Shown: positions 7,936 to 19,449, counted from the stretch's first letter. The stretch: 64,000 nucleotides of DNA from Oscillospiraceae bacterium (GCA_902802325.1 CADCLV010000010.1:1-64000); one strand, 5' to 3'. Numbers and translations: made by a program. Notes: generated by a model not told the origin, from the sequence alone.

Positions 7936-9510
7936 ATGTCTACGAAAGACAGATCGGCGAAGGCCAAGACAAAGAAGCATATCAAGGTCTCGACGAAGAA
8001 TAAGATCATTATCACCGTGGTCATCATATTTCTGGCACTTCTGTGCTTTGCCTACATTGCCAATGAGACCGGCCTTCCGGCCAAGGTCCTCCCGGGTGCG
8101 AAGATCGTACATACGGTAGATGGTAAGGAAAAGACAGTGAAGCGTGTCAGCATTGTAGAAATGAATTATTATTATGCGCTGACCTATAACCAGTACGTTC
8201 AGTACGGACTGATCAAGGATGAATCCACACTCGATGAGGTATATAATCCGTCAAACGGTCAGACCTACAGAGATATGCTGTGGGAGAATGCCGCCAACTC
8301 GGCCCAGACCCAGTACCTGCTTTATGAAGCTGCCGAAAAGGCCGGATTTAAGCCGGTAGCTGCTGACCGCTATGCTGAGACACAGGTAGATGCGGTTCGC
8401 GAATCCTGCGACTACATGAATACACTTCGGGGTTCCAACATGACTGCCGACCAGTATCTGCAGAATATGTATGGTAAGGGTATGACCGTACAGATCTACC
8501 GTAAGATCATGAAGCGCGCAGCTGTTGTAGATGAGTACCGTACTTCTCTGCAGCAGAGCACTTTCGTTCCGAATCAGGCTGACCTGCAGGCCAAGTTTGA
8601 TGAGGATCCGGAAAAGTACACATACGCTCACTTCCAGCTGTATTTCATTCAGGCGGATATCCCGGAGAATGCAACAGACGAGCAGAAGCAGAAGGCTCTG
8701 GATGAGGCTCTGAAGAAGGCTCAGGCTATTTCCGACGGCTGCGTCAATGCAGTTGAGTTCCAGACCCGTGTTATGCAGGTCTGCACCGAAGAGTACAGAG
8801 ACCGTTTTGCCAAGGGCGAGACACCGACTGCCAAGAGCGGATACAACAAAGAGCAGATCGCCAGCATCTCTCCGGAGTTCGCGGATTTCTGCTTTGACCC
8901 GAACACAGAAGCAAACAGCGGTATGGCTTTCATCGATAAGGAAAGCATCGGCGCCTATGCGGCTCTGTTCGAAGATACTTATGTAGATGACACTCCGGTA
9001 TGCTCCTATCGTGTTCTCAAGCTGGACGATGATCTTCTGAAGGACATCTCCAAGACACTGGAGCAGAAGGCTCCGTCCCACCAGAAACTGCATGCCAAGG
9101 CTTCTGAGTACATGGCTTCGGTTACGACTGAAGAGCAGTTTTCGGAACTTGCCAAGAAGTACTCCGTAGATTCCAGCACATTCCTCATCGGCGGATATGT
9201 TTCCGGCGTCAAGGAAAGTGACTTCAAGGGAACAGTTCTGGAAGAAGGCGGCGAGCCGCAGCTGGCTCCTGAGGATCAGCAGCTCAAGGATTGGCTTATG
9301 GATCCTTCCAGAAAGAAGGGCGACATGCTCATCATCGACTGCGTCGCTTCCGTAAACCTCTACTACTACTGTGATTCTGTTCCGCTTTGGATGGATACCA
9401 TCCGCACGGACATGACTTCTGAAAATTACAACACCTGGTACACAGGAACCGTGTCTGACACTTCCTATTCCACAGTTGTAAACCACGGTCTCATTGATTT
9501 CTTCTCTTAA
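7936..9510 (+). CDS. Membrane-anchored SurA/PrsA-like foldase with degenerate rotamase region
   Basis: A 524-residue protein with a Lys-rich cytoplasmic start, one membrane anchor (KIIITVVIIFLALLCFAYIA) and a large outside domain. The long helical region (residues about 70-200) resembles the SurA/PrsA chaperone N-terminal domain. Residues about 385-425, EYMASVTTEEQFSELAKKYSVDSSTFLIGGYVSGV, resemble part of a parvulin (PpiC-type) fold, but the usual active-site pattern is not evident, so it may be a chaperone without isomerase activity. The family call is moderate. RBS AAGAAGGAAGG precedes the ATG; the gene has its own promoter and terminator. A clearer parvulin lipoprotein lies at 61093-62265. 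Confidence 0.65.
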   Translation: MSTKDRSAKAKTKKHIKVSTKNKIIITVVIIFLALLCFAYIANETGLPAKVLPGAKIVHTVDGKEKTVKRVSIVEMNYYYALTYNQYVQYGLIKDESTLDEVYNPSNGQTYRDMLWENAANSAQTQYLLYEAAEKAGFKPVAADRYAETQVDAVRESCDYMNTLRGSNMTADQYLQNMYGKGMTVQIYRKIMKRAAVVDEYRTSLQQSTFVPNQADLQAKFDEDPEKYTYAHFQLYFIQADIPENATDEQKQKALDEALKKAQAISDGCVNAVEFQTRVMQVCTEEYRDRFAKGETPTAKSGYNKEQIASISPEFADFCFDPNTEANSGMAFIDKESIGAYAALFEDTYVDDTPVCSYRVLKLDDDLLKDISKTLEQKAPSHQKLHAKASEYMASVTTEEQFSELAKKYSVDSSTFLIGGYVSGVKESDFKGTVLEEGGEPQLAPEDQQLKDWLMDPSRKKGDMLIIDCVASVNLYYYCDSVPLWMDTIRTDMTSENYNTWYTGTVSDTSYSTVVNHGLIDFFS

Positions 9511-9564
9511 TTAGAAAAGATGTGACCCGCCGGGAAAGCTCCCGGCCCCCGATATTGACTTTTC

Positions 9565-9610
9565 CTTTCCCGGGCTTTGATCGATTCAAGGCCCGGGAAA
9601 GTGACTTTTT
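9565..9610 (+). terminator. Terminator upstream of rpoB
   Basis: CTTTCCCGGGC (9565-9575) pairs perfectly with GCCCGGGAAAG (9591-9601), followed by TGACTTTTT. It ends the 7936 transcript. Confidence 0.85.
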
Positions 9611-9632
9611 CGGGGAAAAATAAAAATTGCCG

Positions 9633-9661
9633 TTGACACTTGAAAATATTCGTGATACTAT
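9633..9661 (+). promoter_or_regulatory. rpoBC promoter
   Basis: A perfect TTGACA (9633-9638), 17 bases and TACTAT (9656-9661). It gives a leader of about 150 bases before rpoB. No rplL lies upstream, so this is the operon's own start. Confidence 0.7.
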
Positions 9662-9676
9662 TCTATACTGCGTTAC

Positions 9677-9801
9677 AATGGGTAGGGGTATTTTACCCAT
9701 TTTGACGCCGGAAGTTCCGGGCCTTGGGGCTAAGGCTTCTGCGAGTGTATAGGAAAGTGCGCGGTCTTCTGTCTCGCGCACACGCAAATGAGATGTTTGC
9801 G
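9677..9801 (+). promoter_or_regulatory. Hairpin-rich rpoB leader
   Basis: Successive inverted repeats fill the leader: AATGGGTA/TACCCATT (9677-9684/9694-9701), CCGG/CCGG (9708-9720), GCCTT/AAGGC (9721-9725/9732-9736), GTGCGC/GCGCAC (9757-9762/9776-9781) and CGCAAA/TTTGCG (9783-9788/9796-9801). The first is followed by TTTT and could act as an attenuator close to the start point. The last ends about 9 bases before the ribosome-binding site. Function unknown. Confidence 0.5.
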
Positions 9802-9821
9802 AAGTCGTGAGGTGATGTGTA

Positions 9822-12800
9822 ATGGTGCGTCCCATCAAGCAGGGAAGAGCAGAGAGAATGTCCTATTCTCATATCGACGAAGTCATCGAGGTCCCGGATC
9901 TGATCGAAGTCCAGAAGAACTCCTATCAGTGGTTTCTTGATGAAGGGTTGATGGAAGTATTGGAAGAAGTATCCCCGATTAAGGATTTCTCGGGCGATAT
10001 GGAGCTTTCTTTCATCGGCAAAGAATTCGACATTGACAATCCACAGAACACAATTGAGCAGTGCAAGGAGAAGGACTGCAACTACGCCGCTCCGCTGAGA
10101 GTGAAAGTCCGTCTTCTGAACAAGCGTACCGGTAAGGTTGAGGATCAGGACGTATTTATCGGCGATTTCCCGATCATGACCGAGCATGGTACATTCATTA
10201 TTAATGGTGCTGAGCGTGTTATCATCAGTCAGCTCGTCCGTTCTCCGGGCGCCTATTTTGACGTGATCCACGACAAGTCCGATGCATATCTTTATACTTC
10301 TCAGGTGATCCCGAACCGTGGTGCCTGGCTGGAGTACGAGACCGATCCGAACGGCGTTATCTACGTCCGTGTTGACCGTGCCCGTAAGTTCCCGCTGACG
10401 GTATTCCTCCGTTCTCTGGGTATCGGTTCCGACGAAGAGCTCCGTGAGCTGTTCGGCGATGAGAAGTTCCTCAATGAGACCATTGCCAAGGATTCTTCCC
10501 ACTCCCGTGAGGAAGGTCTGGCTGAGCTGTATCACAAGCTGCGTCCGGGTGAGCCGACATCTCTGGAAGGTGCGGAAACCCTCCTGAACAATATGTTCTT
10601 CGATCCGAAGCGTTATGATCTGGCTCGTGTCGGTATTTATAAGTTAAATAAGAAGCTGTCTCTGGCTGCCCGTATCAAGGGCCACAAGGCTGTTTCCGAT
10701 ATCATCACTGACGAAGGCGAACTCCTTCTGAAGGCCGGTGAGATCATCACTGATGAAAAAGCATGGGAGATCCAGGATGCCGGTATCAACGAAGTTTATG
10801 TATACCCGATCACCAAGATCGGTGATGCGGACAAGATCTCCGATATTCCGTTCAAGGTTATCGGTAATGCCCGTGTAGACTGCGACAAGTTCATCCGCGC
10901 CAGCTTCTCCGAGAAGGAACTGAAGGGCTTCGATATTGCCCAGACTCCGATCAACGAGATGGTTCGTACCACGATCCTGCGCAACATCATCTCCGATGTA
11001 CGTGCGACCGCGAAGAAGACCGAATATGCCGAGGCTCTGATGAATGCACTTCGTGCCCAGGTCGGCGAACTGATGCCGAAGCACCTCATCATCGAGGATA
11101 TCATCGCTTCCGTCAGCTACCTTCTGGGTCTGGAGTACGGTGTTGGTTTCAGAGATAACATCGACCACTTAGGTAACCGTCGTATCCGTTCCGTAGGTGA
11201 ACTCCTGCAGAACCAGATCCGTATCGGTTTCTCCCGTATGGAAAGAAATATCCGTGAGCGTATGAACGCGGTATCCGATGAGGAACCGACTCATCCGAAC
11301 CAGCTGGTCAATACCCGTCCGGTATCTGCTGCAGTGAAGGAGTTCTTCGGATCTTCCCAGCTGTCCCAGTTCATGGATCAGCCGAACCCGCTGGCAGAGC
11401 TTACACATAAGCGTCGTCTGTCCGCTCTCGGTCCTGGCGGTCTCTCCCGTGACCGTGCCAACTTCGAAGTTCGAGACGTTCACTCCTCTCACTACGGCCG
11501 TATGTGCCCGATCGAGACTCCTGAAGGTCCGAACATCGGTCTTATCAACTCCCTGGCAACCTATGCCAAGGTCAACCACTATGGTTTCGTAGAGACTCCG
11601 TACCGTGTCTGCGATAAGGAAAAGGGCGTCGTTACAAACGAAGTCGTTTACATGACCGCAGATAAGGAAGATAACTACAACATCGCTCAGGCGAACGAGC
11701 CGATCGACGAGAACGGCAAGTTCATCAGCAAGAAGGTCGTATGCCGTCACCTCGACCAGTTCATCGAAGTTGATCCGTCCCACGTTGATTACATGGACGT
11801 ATCTCCGAAGCAGCTGGTATCTGTTGCGACATCCCTCATTCCGTTCCTCGGAAACGATGACGCGAACCGTGCTCTCATGGGTTCCAACATGCAGCGTCAG
11901 GCTGTACCGCTCATCAAGCCGGAAGCTCCGATCATCGGTACCGGTATGGAATATCGTGCAGCAAAAGACTCCGGCGTATGTAAGGTCGCAAAAGAAGACG
12001 GACAGGTTACGTTCGTATCCGCTGACCGCATCGTAGTTACTTCCGCAGACGGAAAAGAACATGAATACCGTCTGACCAAGTATCAGAGATCCAACCAGAG
12101 CACCTGCATCAACCAGCGCCCGATCGTAAGAATGGGTGAGGAAGTGAAGAAGGGCGACGTTATTGCGGATGGTCCTTCCACTGAAAACGGTGAGCTGGCT
12201 CTCGGTAAGAACGTTCTCATCGGATTCATGACATGGGAAGGTTACAACTACGAGGACGCCGTTCTCATCAACGAGCGTATGGTACGTGATGATGTATATA
12301 CATCCATCCACATTGAAGAATATGAGTGTGAAGCCCGTGACACCAAGCTGGGTGCCGAGGAGATCACACGTGAGATCCCGAACGTCTCCGATGACGCTCT
12401 GAAGGAACTGGACGAGAACGGTGTGATCCGTATCGGTGCCGAGGTTCGTGCGGGCGACATCCTGGTTGGTAAAGTCACCCCGAAGGGTGAGACCGAGCTG
12501 ACACCTGAAGAGCGTCTCTACAGAGCGATCTTTGGTGAGAAGATCCGTGAGGTGCGTGATACTTCCGTACGTGTACCGCATGGTGAGTCCGGTATCGTTG
12601 TTGATGTAAAGACCTTTACAAAGGAAGACGAGAATGTCCTCAAGGGCAGCGTCAATAAACTGGTTCGTGTCTATATCGCCCAGAAGAGAAAGCTCTCCGT
12701 TGGTGATAAGATGGCCGGCCGTCACGGTAACAAGGGTGTTGTTTCCAGAATCCTGCCGGAAGAGGATATGCCTTTCCTGCCGGATGGTACTCCGCTGGAT

Positions 12801-13598
12801 ATCGTACTGAATCCTCTCGGCGTTCCGTCCCGTATGAATATCGGTCAGCTTCTCGAGGTACACCTCGGACGTGCTGCCCGTGCCCTCAACTGGAAGGTTG
12901 CGACACCGGTATTCGATGGCGCAAACGAGAACGATATCGTTCAGGCATTCCAGCTTGCCGGTATTGATGAAGATGGTAAGACGATCCTTTACGACGGACG
13001 TACAGGTGAGCCTTTCGAGAACCGTATCACCGTTGGTGTTATGTACTACCTCAAGCTCCATCACCTGGTTGACGATAAGATCCACGCCCGTTCCATTGGT
13101 CCTTATTCCCTCGTTACGCAGCAGCCTCTCGGTGGTAAAGCCCAATTCGGTGGTCAGCGTTTCGGTGAGATGGAAGTTTGGGCCCTCGAGGCATACGGCG
13201 CTGCACATACACTGCAGGAGATCCTCACAGTCAAGTCCGACGATATCACCGGACGTACAAAGACCTACGAGGCTATCGTCAAGGGACAGAGCGTACCGGA
13301 GGCCGGTATTCCGGAATCCTTCAAGGTACTGGTTCGTGAACTTCAGTCTCTGGCACTGGATGTACGTATCTACTCCGGTGACGAAGAGTACAAGCTCAAG
13401 GATGCCGCAGATGAAGAAGAGAATCTGCCGGCACCGGATCCGGAACTTCTCATGAAGTTCGATTCTCTGGCCGAGAGCGAGATGGGTGCTGCCGGTTTCT
13501 CTGAAGTCGGCGAGGACGGTGAACTGATCGACGATGGTTCTGAAGATCAGGAGCCGAGCATGGACGATCTTGCGTCTATGGAAGAAGAAGAAATGTGA
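9822..13598 (+). CDS. rpoB: DNA-directed RNA polymerase subunit beta
   Basis: The beta subunit of RNA polymerase, 1258 residues, as usual for Firmicutes. The fork and rifampicin region reads [20 protein letters not shown] then [13 protein letters not shown]. Residues matching E. coli Q513, D516, H526 and S531 are unchanged, so no common resistance change is seen; N518 is Pro. [11 protein letters not shown], the catalytic [20 protein letters not shown] and the C-terminal [20 protein letters not shown], which contacts beta-prime, are intact. The acidic C-terminal tail ([17 protein letters not shown]) is unusually rich in Glu and Met. GAGGTGAT precedes the ATG. rpoC starts 23 bases after its stop. 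Confidence 0.98.
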   Translation: MVRPIKQGRAERMSYSHIDEVIEVPDLIEVQKNSYQWFLDEGLMEVLEEVSPIKDFSGDMELSFIGKEFDIDNPQNTIEQCKEKDCNYAAPLRVKVRLLNKRTGKVEDQDVFIGDFPIMTEHGTFIINGAERVIISQLVRSPGAYFDVIHDKSDAYLYTSQVIPNRGAWLEYETDPNGVIYVRVDRARKFPLTVFLRSLGIGSDEELRELFGDEKFLNETIAKDSSHSREEGLAELYHKLRPGEPTSLEGAETLLNNMFFDPKRYDLARVGIYKLNKKLSLAARIKGHKAVSDIITDEGELLLKAGEIITDEKAWEIQDAGINEVYVYPITKIGDADKISDIPFKVIGNARVDCDKFIRASFSEKELKGFDIAQTPINEMVRTTILRNIISDVRATAKKTEYAEALMNALRAQVGELMPKHLIIEDIIASVSYLLGLEYGVGFRDNIDHLGNRRIRSVGELLQNQIRIGFSRMERNIRERMNAVSDEEPTHPNQLVNTRPVSAAVKEFFGSSQLSQFMDQPNPLAELTHKRRLSALGPGGLSRDRANFEVRDVHSSHYGRMCPIETPEGPNIGLINSLATYAKVNHYGFVETPYRVCDKEKGVVTNEVVYMTADKEDNYNIAQANEPIDENGKFISKKVVCRHLDQFIEVDPSHVDYMDVSPKQLVSVATSLIPFLGNDDANRALMGSNMQRQAVPLIKPEAPIIGTGMEYRAAKDSGVCKVAKEDGQVTFVSADRIVVTSADGKEHEYRLTKYQRSNQSTCINQRPIVRMGEEVKKGDVIADGPSTENGELALGKNVLIGFMTWEGYNYEDAVLINERMVRDDVYTSIHIEEYECEARDTKLGAEEITREIPNVSDDALKELDENGVIRIGAEVRAGDILVGKVTPKGETELTPEERLYRAIFGEKIREVRDTSVRVPHGESGIVVDVKTFTKEDENVLKGSVNKLVRVYIAQKRKLSVGDKMAGRHGNKGVVSRILPEEDMPFLPDGTPLDIVLNPLGVPSRMNIGQLLEVHLGRAARALNWKVATPVFDGANENDIVQAFQLAGIDEDGKTILYDGRTGEPFENRITVGVMYYLKLHHLVDDKIHARSIGPYSLVTQQPLGGKAQFGGQRFGEMEVWALEAYGAAHTLQEILTVKSDDITGRTKTYEAIVKGQSVPEAGIPESFKVLVRELQSLALDVRIYSGDEEYKLKDAADEEENLPAPDPELLMKFDSLAESEMGAAGFSEVGEDGELIDDGSEDQEPSMDDLASMEEEEM

Positions 13599-13621
13599 GT
13601 TGGGAAGGAGATAGCAAGTAT

Positions 13622-16600
13622 ATGTTTGAAATGAATCATTTCGAATCGATTGGTATTCGCCTGGCTTCTCCGGAGACCATTAAAAGCTGGTCCCACGGTG
13701 AGGTTAAAAAGCCGGAGACGATCAACTATCGTACTCTGAAGCCGGAGCGCGACGGTCTGTTCTGCGAGCGTATCTTCGGACCTCAGAAAGACTGGGAGTG
13801 CCATTGCGGTAAGTATAAGAAGATCCGTTATAAGGGCATCATCTGCGACCGATGCGGCGTAGAAGTTACCCGTTCCAAGGTGCGTCGTGAGCGTCTGGGT
13901 CACATCGAGCTGGCTGCCCCGGTATCCCATATCTGGTATTTCCGTGGTACACCTTCCCGTATGAGCCTTCTGCTGGATGTATCCCCGAAGCAGCTGGAAA
14001 GAGTTCTGTACTTCGGTGCTTACATCGTAGTTGATCCGGGTACGACAAATCTTGCAAAGTGCGCGATCATTGACGAGATGGAATATCAGGAGAATGTCGA
14101 GAAGTTCGGCAAAACCGCTTTCAAGGCCATGATGGGTGCGGAAGCAGTGAAGATCCTCCTGCAGGAACTGGATATCGATGCACTGACAGCTCAGCTGCAC
14201 GAAGATTACCAGTCCGCAACAGGTCAAAAGAAGGCCCGTATCATCAAGAGACTCGAGGTACTCGAGAGCTTCAAGAAGTCCGGTAACAAGCCGGAGTGGA
14301 TGATCCTGGATGTACTGCCGGTACTTCCGCCGGAACTCCGTCCGATGGTTCAGCTGGACGGTGGCCGTTTCGCCACATCTGACCTCAATGACCTCTATCG
14401 TCGTGTTATCAACAGAAATAACCGTCTCAGCAAGCTCCTGCAGCTGGGTGCTCCTGAGATCATCGTAAGAAACGAGAAGAGAATGCTTCAGGAAGCTGTC
14501 GATGCTCTCATCGACAATGGCCGTCGTGGCCGTCCGGTTACCGGTGCCTCCTCCAGAGCACTCAAGTCCCTGTCCGATATGCTCAAAGGTAAGCAGGGCC
14601 GTTTCCGTCAGAACCTTCTCGGTAAGCGTGTTGACTACTCCGGCCGTTCCGTTATCGTTGTCGGTCCGGAACTGAAGATGCACCAGTGCGGTCTCCCGAA
14701 GGAGATGGCTCTCGAGCTTTTCAAGCCTTTCGTAATGAAGCGTCTTGTCCTCGAAGGACATGCGCAGCATATTAAGACAGCCAAGAGAATGGTAGAGCGT
14801 GCGGCTGATGTCGTATGGGATATCCTGGAAGACGTTATCAAGGATCATCCGGTAATGCTCAACCGTGCTCCTACGCTCCACAGACTTGGTATCCAGGCAT
14901 TCGAGCCGGTACTGGTCGAGGGTCGTGCCATTAAGCTCCATCCGCTGGTATGTACCGCTTTCAACGCCGACTTCGACGGTGACCAGATGGCTGTACACGT
15001 ACCGCTTTCTGCGGAGGCGCAGGCAGAGGCCAGATTCCTGATGCTCTCTACCAACAACCTCCTGAAGCCGCAGGATGGTAACCCGGTTACCGTTCCGACA
15101 CAGGATATGATCCTGGGCTGCTACTATCTGACGATCACCAAGCCGGGTGAGAAGGGTGAAGGCATGATCTTCTCCTCCATCGATGAAGCGATCATGGCTT
15201 ATGGCGATCATCACCTTGAGCTTCATGCTCCGATCTCCATCCGTGTGACCCGTGAATTCAACGGTGCGCCGATGACCAGAATCGTAAAGTCCACACTGGG
15301 ACGTTTCATCTTCAACGAGATCATCCCGCAGGATCTGGGTTATGTTGACCGTACCCAGGAAGGCAACGAGCTGGTTCTGGAGTGCGACTTCGTCGTAGGT
15401 AAGAAGCAGCTGGCTGACGTGATCTCCCGCTCCATCCGTGTACATGGTATCGGAGCCACCGCAAAACTCCTGGATAACATCAAGGCGATGGGTTATAAGT
15501 ACTCTACCCGTGGTGGTATCTCCATCGGTATCGAAGACATGATCGTGCCGGATGTTAAGGAGAAGATGGTTCACGAGGCTGAGGATAAGGTTGAATACGT
15601 CAACAAGATGTACAGAAGAGGTCTTCTCGATGAGGACGGCCGTTATACTTCCGTCGTTAAGATCTGGTCTTCCACCACTGATGCGATCACCAAAGCGCTG
15701 ATCGATTCTCTCGGTGCGTATAACCCGATCAAGATGATGGCTGACTCCGGTGCCCGTGGTTCCTCCCAGCAGATCAAGCAGCTGGCCGGTATGCGTGGTA
15801 ACATGGCGGATACATCCGGTAAGACCATTGAAATCCCGATCAAGTCTAACCTCCGTGAAGGCATGAACGTACTCGAGTTCTTCATTTCTTCCCACGGTGC
15901 CCGTAAGGCTCTTTCGGATACAGCTCTGAAGACCGCTGACTCCGGTTACCTGACACGTCGTCTCGTCGATGTTGCCCAGGACGTTATCGTTACTGAGGAA
16001 GACTGCGGTACAGATGACTTTACATGGGTCAAGGAAATCGCGAACATGGCCGGTACCAAGAAGGATGTCGTTAAGTCCCTTAGCGATCGTCTGACAGGCC
16101 GTTATGCCGCTGAAGATATCTACGATCTGAATGATAAGAAGAAGCTCCTGGTTGCAAGAAACGAGCTGATCACCGCTGATGTGGCGAAGAAGATCGAAGC
16201 TTGCGGCTATGAGAAGGTAAAGATCCGTTCCGTATTTGACTGCCGCGCCCGTCACGGTGTCTGCAGCAAGTGCTACGGTATCAACCTGGCTTCCGGTCAG
16301 CCGACAATCGGCGGTGAGGCTGTGGGTATCATGGCTGCCCAGTCCATCGGTGAGCCTGGTACACAGCTGACAATGAGAACGTTCCATACCGGTGGTATCG
16401 CTTCCGGTGAAGATATTACACAGGGTCTCCCGCGTGTTGAGGAACTCTTCGAGGCCAGAAAACCGAAGGGCCAGGCTATCATCTCCGAGATCGACGGTAT
16501 CGTACAGATCACAGAAGATGCCAAGCATAAGAAGGTCATCGTAGTTACACCGGCGACACCGGAAGGTGAGGCTGTAACCGTGAACCCGAATCCGGACAGC

Positions 16601-17254
16601 GAGATCGAGATCGAAGAGAAGCACTACGCGATTCCTTACTCCGCTACTGTCCGTGTTAAGGACGGCCAGTTCGTTGAGGCCGGTGACCTGCTGACAGATG
16701 GTACCGTCAGCCCGCAGGAGATCATGAAGATCAAGGGCGTTCGTGGCGTACAGAAGTACATCGTCGGCGAAGTTATCAAGGTTTATAAGAGCGGTGGTGT
16801 TACCATCAACGATAAGCATATCGAAGTTATTACCCGTCAGATGATGCGTAAGGTTCGTATCGATGATCCGGGTGAGACAGATCTCATGACCGGTTCTACC
16901 GTTGACATGTTCGACTTCGAGGATGCCAACGTTAAGGCGGAAGCCCAGGGCAAGACACCGGCTGTCGGTAAGCGTATCCTTCTGGGTATCACCAAGGCTT
17001 CTCTGGCAACCGACTCCTTCCTGTCTGCCGCATCCTTCCAGGAGACCACTCGTGTCCTGACCGATGCTGCTGTGAAGGGTAAGATCGACCCGCTTTACGG
17101 TCTTAAGGAGAACGTTATCATCGGTAAGCTGATCCCGGCTGGTACAGGTATGGTCCGCTACAGAAATCTGACAGCGGTTCCGGTACTTCCGGAGAACAAC
17201 GAGCTTTTGGGTAAGGATCCGGTCGTGATCCCGAGCGTGATCGGCGAACAGTAA
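13622..17254 (+). CDS. rpoC: DNA-directed RNA polymerase subunit beta-prime
   Basis: The catalytic beta-prime subunit, 1210 residues. The N-terminal zinc ribbon is [20 protein letters not shown]. The magnesium-binding active-site loop reads [16 protein letters not shown], with the three aspartates in place. The second zinc site is [13 protein letters not shown]; the trigger-loop region is [11 protein letters not shown]. The start at 13622 gives [18 protein letters not shown], matching Firmicutes RpoC, with AAGGAG 11 bases upstream. An in-frame ATG at 13595 inside rpoB has no site. No rpsL follows; a strong terminator closes a two-gene operon. Confidence 0.98.
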   Translation: MFEMNHFESIGIRLASPETIKSWSHGEVKKPETINYRTLKPERDGLFCERIFGPQKDWECHCGKYKKIRYKGIICDRCGVEVTRSKVRRERLGHIELAAPVSHIWYFRGTPSRMSLLLDVSPKQLERVLYFGAYIVVDPGTTNLAKCAIIDEMEYQENVEKFGKTAFKAMMGAEAVKILLQELDIDALTAQLHEDYQSATGQKKARIIKRLEVLESFKKSGNKPEWMILDVLPVLPPELRPMVQLDGGRFATSDLNDLYRRVINRNNRLSKLLQLGAPEIIVRNEKRMLQEAVDALIDNGRRGRPVTGASSRALKSLSDMLKGKQGRFRQNLLGKRVDYSGRSVIVVGPELKMHQCGLPKEMALELFKPFVMKRLVLEGHAQHIKTAKRMVERAADVVWDILEDVIKDHPVMLNRAPTLHRLGIQAFEPVLVEGRAIKLHPLVCTAFNADFDGDQMAVHVPLSAEAQAEARFLMLSTNNLLKPQDGNPVTVPTQDMILGCYYLTITKPGEKGEGMIFSSIDEAIMAYGDHHLELHAPISIRVTREFNGAPMTRIVKSTLGRFIFNEIIPQDLGYVDRTQEGNELVLECDFVVGKKQLADVISRSIRVHGIGATAKLLDNIKAMGYKYSTRGGISIGIEDMIVPDVKEKMVHEAEDKVEYVNKMYRRGLLDEDGRYTSVVKIWSSTTDAITKALIDSLGAYNPIKMMADSGARGSSQQIKQLAGMRGNMADTSGKTIEIPIKSNLREGMNVLEFFISSHGARKALSDTALKTADSGYLTRRLVDVAQDVIVTEEDCGTDDFTWVKEIANMAGTKKDVVKSLSDRLTGRYAAEDIYDLNDKKKLLVARNELITADVAKKIEACGYEKVKIRSVFDCRARHGVCSKCYGINLASGQPTIGGEAVGIMAAQSIGEPGTQLTMRTFHTGGIASGEDITQGLPRVEELFEARKPKGQAIISEIDGIVQITEDAKHKKVIVVTPATPEGEAVTVNPNPDSEIEIEEKHYAIPYSATVRVKDGQFVEAGDLLTDGTVSPQEIMKIKGVRGVQKYIVGEVIKVYKSGGVTINDKHIEVITRQMMRKVRIDDPGETDLMTGSTVDMFDFEDANVKAEAQGKTPAVGKRILLGITKASLATDSFLSAASFQETTRVLTDAAVKGKIDPLYGLKENVIIGKLIPAGTGMVRYRNLTAVPVLPENNELLGKDPVVIPSVIGEQ

Positions 17255-17282
17255 TACCGGACCAAAAGTAAGATCAACATCA

Positions 17283-17324
17283 ACTGTCCCAAGGTCGGAT
17301 CCCGGCCTTGGGACAGTGCATTTT
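17283..17324 (+). terminator. rpoBC terminator
   Basis: A 12-base perfect stem, ACTGTCCCAAGG (17283-17294) with CCTTGGGACAGT (17306-17317), then GCATTTT. Confidence 0.85.
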
Positions 17325-17417
17325 CCGGGGAAGACAGATTTTTCCGAGGAGATAAAAAAATGACGAAAAATGAAGGCGGCGACACAATATTGAAAAATAA
17401 GCGAAACGTCACTTTCT

Positions 17418-17446
17418 TTGACTTGACTATACCTATCAAGTAAAAT
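17418..17446 (+). promoter_or_regulatory. Promoter of the NlpC/P60 gene
   Basis: TTGACT (17418-17423), 17 bases, TAAAAT (17441-17446). The leader to the ATG is about 80 bases. Confidence 0.75.
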
Positions 17447-17533
17447 ACAGGTAATCACGATACTGGGTGACATGTATTTATATGTCCGAAAAGAAAGGGT
17501 AGGAGTATTCGGGAAAGGTCCCGGGGAAATAAG

Positions 17534-18979
17534 ATGCGACAGCGTAAGAAAGACCGCAACTCAAGATTGGCTGTTCTGTCTATAGCCATCTGCGTCATGA
17601 TCACTTTTCCGGTCATGCTGATCCCGGTCGGCCTTCGTGAGAGTACACCGGCAGGTGTCCTTGTAGGCCGTGCGTATGCCGATACCTATCCGTATGCAGA
17701 TCAGGAAGAAGTGCTGGTCGAAGATTGGGCTATTTCCGCCAATACTGAAGAAACCGAAGGTCCGGATGGTCAGGGTGACCCGAATGTGACCGGAGAACCG
17801 GACGGACAGAATGATCCCGATAATCCGGATGGACAGATCGATCCCGATAACCCGGACGGTCTGGATGAACCGCCGATCTCACCGAATATGCCGGAAGTCG
17901 TGATCGATCCGGAAACCGGACGGGAACTGATCGTGCTGAAAGAGGGCGAGACCGTCGGTGCGACCTATATCGACGATGACAGCCGAACAGAAGCAAAGTA
18001 TAAGAACATTATGACCGCACAGATCGTGCAGACCTATGACTCCTCTGACCTGCCGATCGAAATGCTGGATACCAGTGTATTTACACCCACAAACGAAGAA
18101 TTTTATATCCAGACCAATAATACACAGCTGAAAGAAGCACCGAATATGGATTCTACCACGATCGCGGATATTGACCGTTCCACTCGTGTCGTCCAGCTTT
18201 CCGTCGGTGATACCTGGTCCCTGATCCAGACAAAAGACGGAATCGAGGGATATGTTCTGACGGCATCTCTTTCCTACAACATGGTCTTTAACGATATCGA
18301 CCGTACCGTATGGGTCGATGCCAGCGGTCTGCGGCTCCGTTCGGAACCGAATACCGAAAGTAATGTAATCAAGGAACTGTCGCGTTATACGCGTCTGCAC
18401 TGTAACGGTGTCGCCAATAACCAGTGGTACCGTGTTACCCTGGACGATGGCACGGAAGGATATGTGTATGTTTCGTACACAACAACGAAACCGCCGCCGA
18501 CACCGACTCCGAAGCCGACTCCGAAACCGAAGAGTTCCTCTTCCGGAAAGAAGAGTTCCGGCGGTGGCGGAGGTGGTGGAGGAAGCAGCAATCCTCCGCC
18601 GAAGATCACCGGCGTAAATGGTGAAAGTATCGTCAATATCGCGGAGTCCATGCTGGGCGTGGATTACGACTGGTGCGGCGAGAGTAAGAGCGGTGTAGAC
18701 TGCTCCGGTCTGGTGGTGTACTGCTACAGGCAGGTCGGTGTTTCCGTTCCTCATCAGTCCAACTCCATCCGGTATGTCGGATCCAGCGTCAGCCGTTCCG
18801 ACATTGCCGTAGGCGATGTTATCGTTTACGACTTAAAGGGTGGTGACGGCACAGCCGATCATGTAGCGATCTATGTTGGCGGCGGCCAGGTGATCCACGC
18901 TTCCTCCAGCCGGGATGCGGTGGTATACGGAAGCCTGGATATGGGTACGATCCTGACGATCCGCCGGTTCATCGGTTAA
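17534..18979 (+). CDS. Secreted SH3b-NlpC/P60 peptidoglycan endopeptidase
   Basis: A 481-residue secreted wall hydrolase. A signal peptide or anchor (AVLSIAICVMITFPVMLIPVG) is followed by an acidic linker with repeated NPDG/DPD units (residues about 75-115). Two SH3b domains (about 190-320) probably bind the wall. A Pro/Thr/Lys linker and a Gly/Ser-rich run (about 323-355) lead to the C-terminal NlpC/P60 domain. Its catalytic cysteine is in DCSGLVVYCY (about residue 390) and the histidine in DHVAIYVGGG (about 443), followed by VIHAS. The family cleaves gamma-D-Glu-diamino acid bonds of the stem peptide. The ribosome site is weak (GGGGA). Monocistronic, with its own promoter and terminator. 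Confidence 0.93.
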   Translation: MRQRKKDRNSRLAVLSIAICVMITFPVMLIPVGLRESTPAGVLVGRAYADTYPYADQEEVLVEDWAISANTEETEGPDGQGDPNVTGEPDGQNDPDNPDGQIDPDNPDGLDEPPISPNMPEVVIDPETGRELIVLKEGETVGATYIDDDSRTEAKYKNIMTAQIVQTYDSSDLPIEMLDTSVFTPTNEEFYIQTNNTQLKEAPNMDSTTIADIDRSTRVVQLSVGDTWSLIQTKDGIEGYVLTASLSYNMVFNDIDRTVWVDASGLRLRSEPNTESNVIKELSRYTRLHCNGVANNQWYRVTLDDGTEGYVYVSYTTTKPPPTPTPKPTPKPKSSSSGKKSSGGGGGGGGSSNPPPKITGVNGESIVNIAESMLGVDYDWCGESKSGVDCSGLVVYCYRQVGVSVPHQSNSIRYVGSSVSRSDIAVGDVIVYDLKGGDGTADHVAIYVGGGQVIHASSSRDAVVYGSLDMGTILTIRRFIG

Positions 18980-19014
18980 AAAGAAGATACGAGCAATACC
19001 AAGCCATAACTGAC

Positions 19015-19057
19015 AAAGATGACACAGAGAGAAGATCCCCTCTGTGTCATCTTTTTT
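19015..19057 (+). terminator. Terminator after the NlpC/P60 gene
   Basis: AAAGATGACACAGAG (19015-19029) pairs with CTCTGTGTCATCTTT (19040-19054), followed by TTT. Confidence 0.9.
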
Positions 19058-19110
19058 ATTTGGTGCTATACTGAAGGAAAGTACTTTCTATTTTAGAGGA
19101 GGATAAAGGT

Positions 19111-19359
19111 ATGATTATAAATCTGATTATTGGTTTGGCAATTGGTGGTCTGGCCGGTTTTGTGGCAGGTAAGATCATGAATTCGAATACGGGAAGTATC
19201 CTGATGAACATTATCCTGGGTGTGGTCGGCGGTTTCGTAGCCGGCTTGATCTTCGGTCTTCTGGGACTGGGCGCCGGCGGATATATCGGTACTTTCGTAG
19301 TATCTACAGTAGGTGCCTGCGGACTGATCTATCTTTGGAAGAATGTTCTGAAGAAATAA
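19111..19359 (+). CDS. GlsB/YeaQ/YmgE family small membrane protein
   Basis: An 82-residue, Gly-rich, almost wholly hydrophobic protein with three membrane segments. The arrangement IIGLAIGGLAGFVAGKIM, ILGVVGGFVAGLIFG and YIGTFVVSTVGACGLIYLW is typical of the transglycosylase-associated GlsB/YeaQ family. Members are often linked to envelope or stress responses, but the biochemical role is unknown. GAGGAGG lies close to the ATG. It stands alone between two terminators, with a TATACT -10-like box at 19067-19072. Confidence 0.85.
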   Translation: MIINLIIGLAIGGLAGFVAGKIMNSNTGSILMNIILGVVGGFVAGLIFGLLGLGAGGYIGTFVVSTVGACGLIYLWKNVLKK

Positions 19360-19388
19360 GGCACTTTAAAAAAGCGTAAAAAAGAAAT

Positions 19389-19449
19389 ACTCCCTTTGAC
19401 ACAAGAATTTCTGCCTGGCAGGAAGACCCGTCAAAAGGAGTGTTTTTTT
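19389..19449 (+). terminator. Terminator after the GlsB-like gene
   Basis: ACTCCCTTTGAC and GTCAAAAGGAGT form a long stem with one small bulge, enclosing an inner hairpin (TTCTGCC/GGCAGGAA), and are followed by seven Ts. Confidence 0.8.

Noticed and set aside
13547-17473. A 1308-codon open frame on the strand opposite rpoC, and similar long ones opposite rpoB, fusA, tuf, pckA and nadBC.
   Set aside because: They follow from strong codon bias in highly expressed genes, which avoids the codons that would give stops on the other strand. They have no ribosome sites, promoters or recognisable protein motifs.
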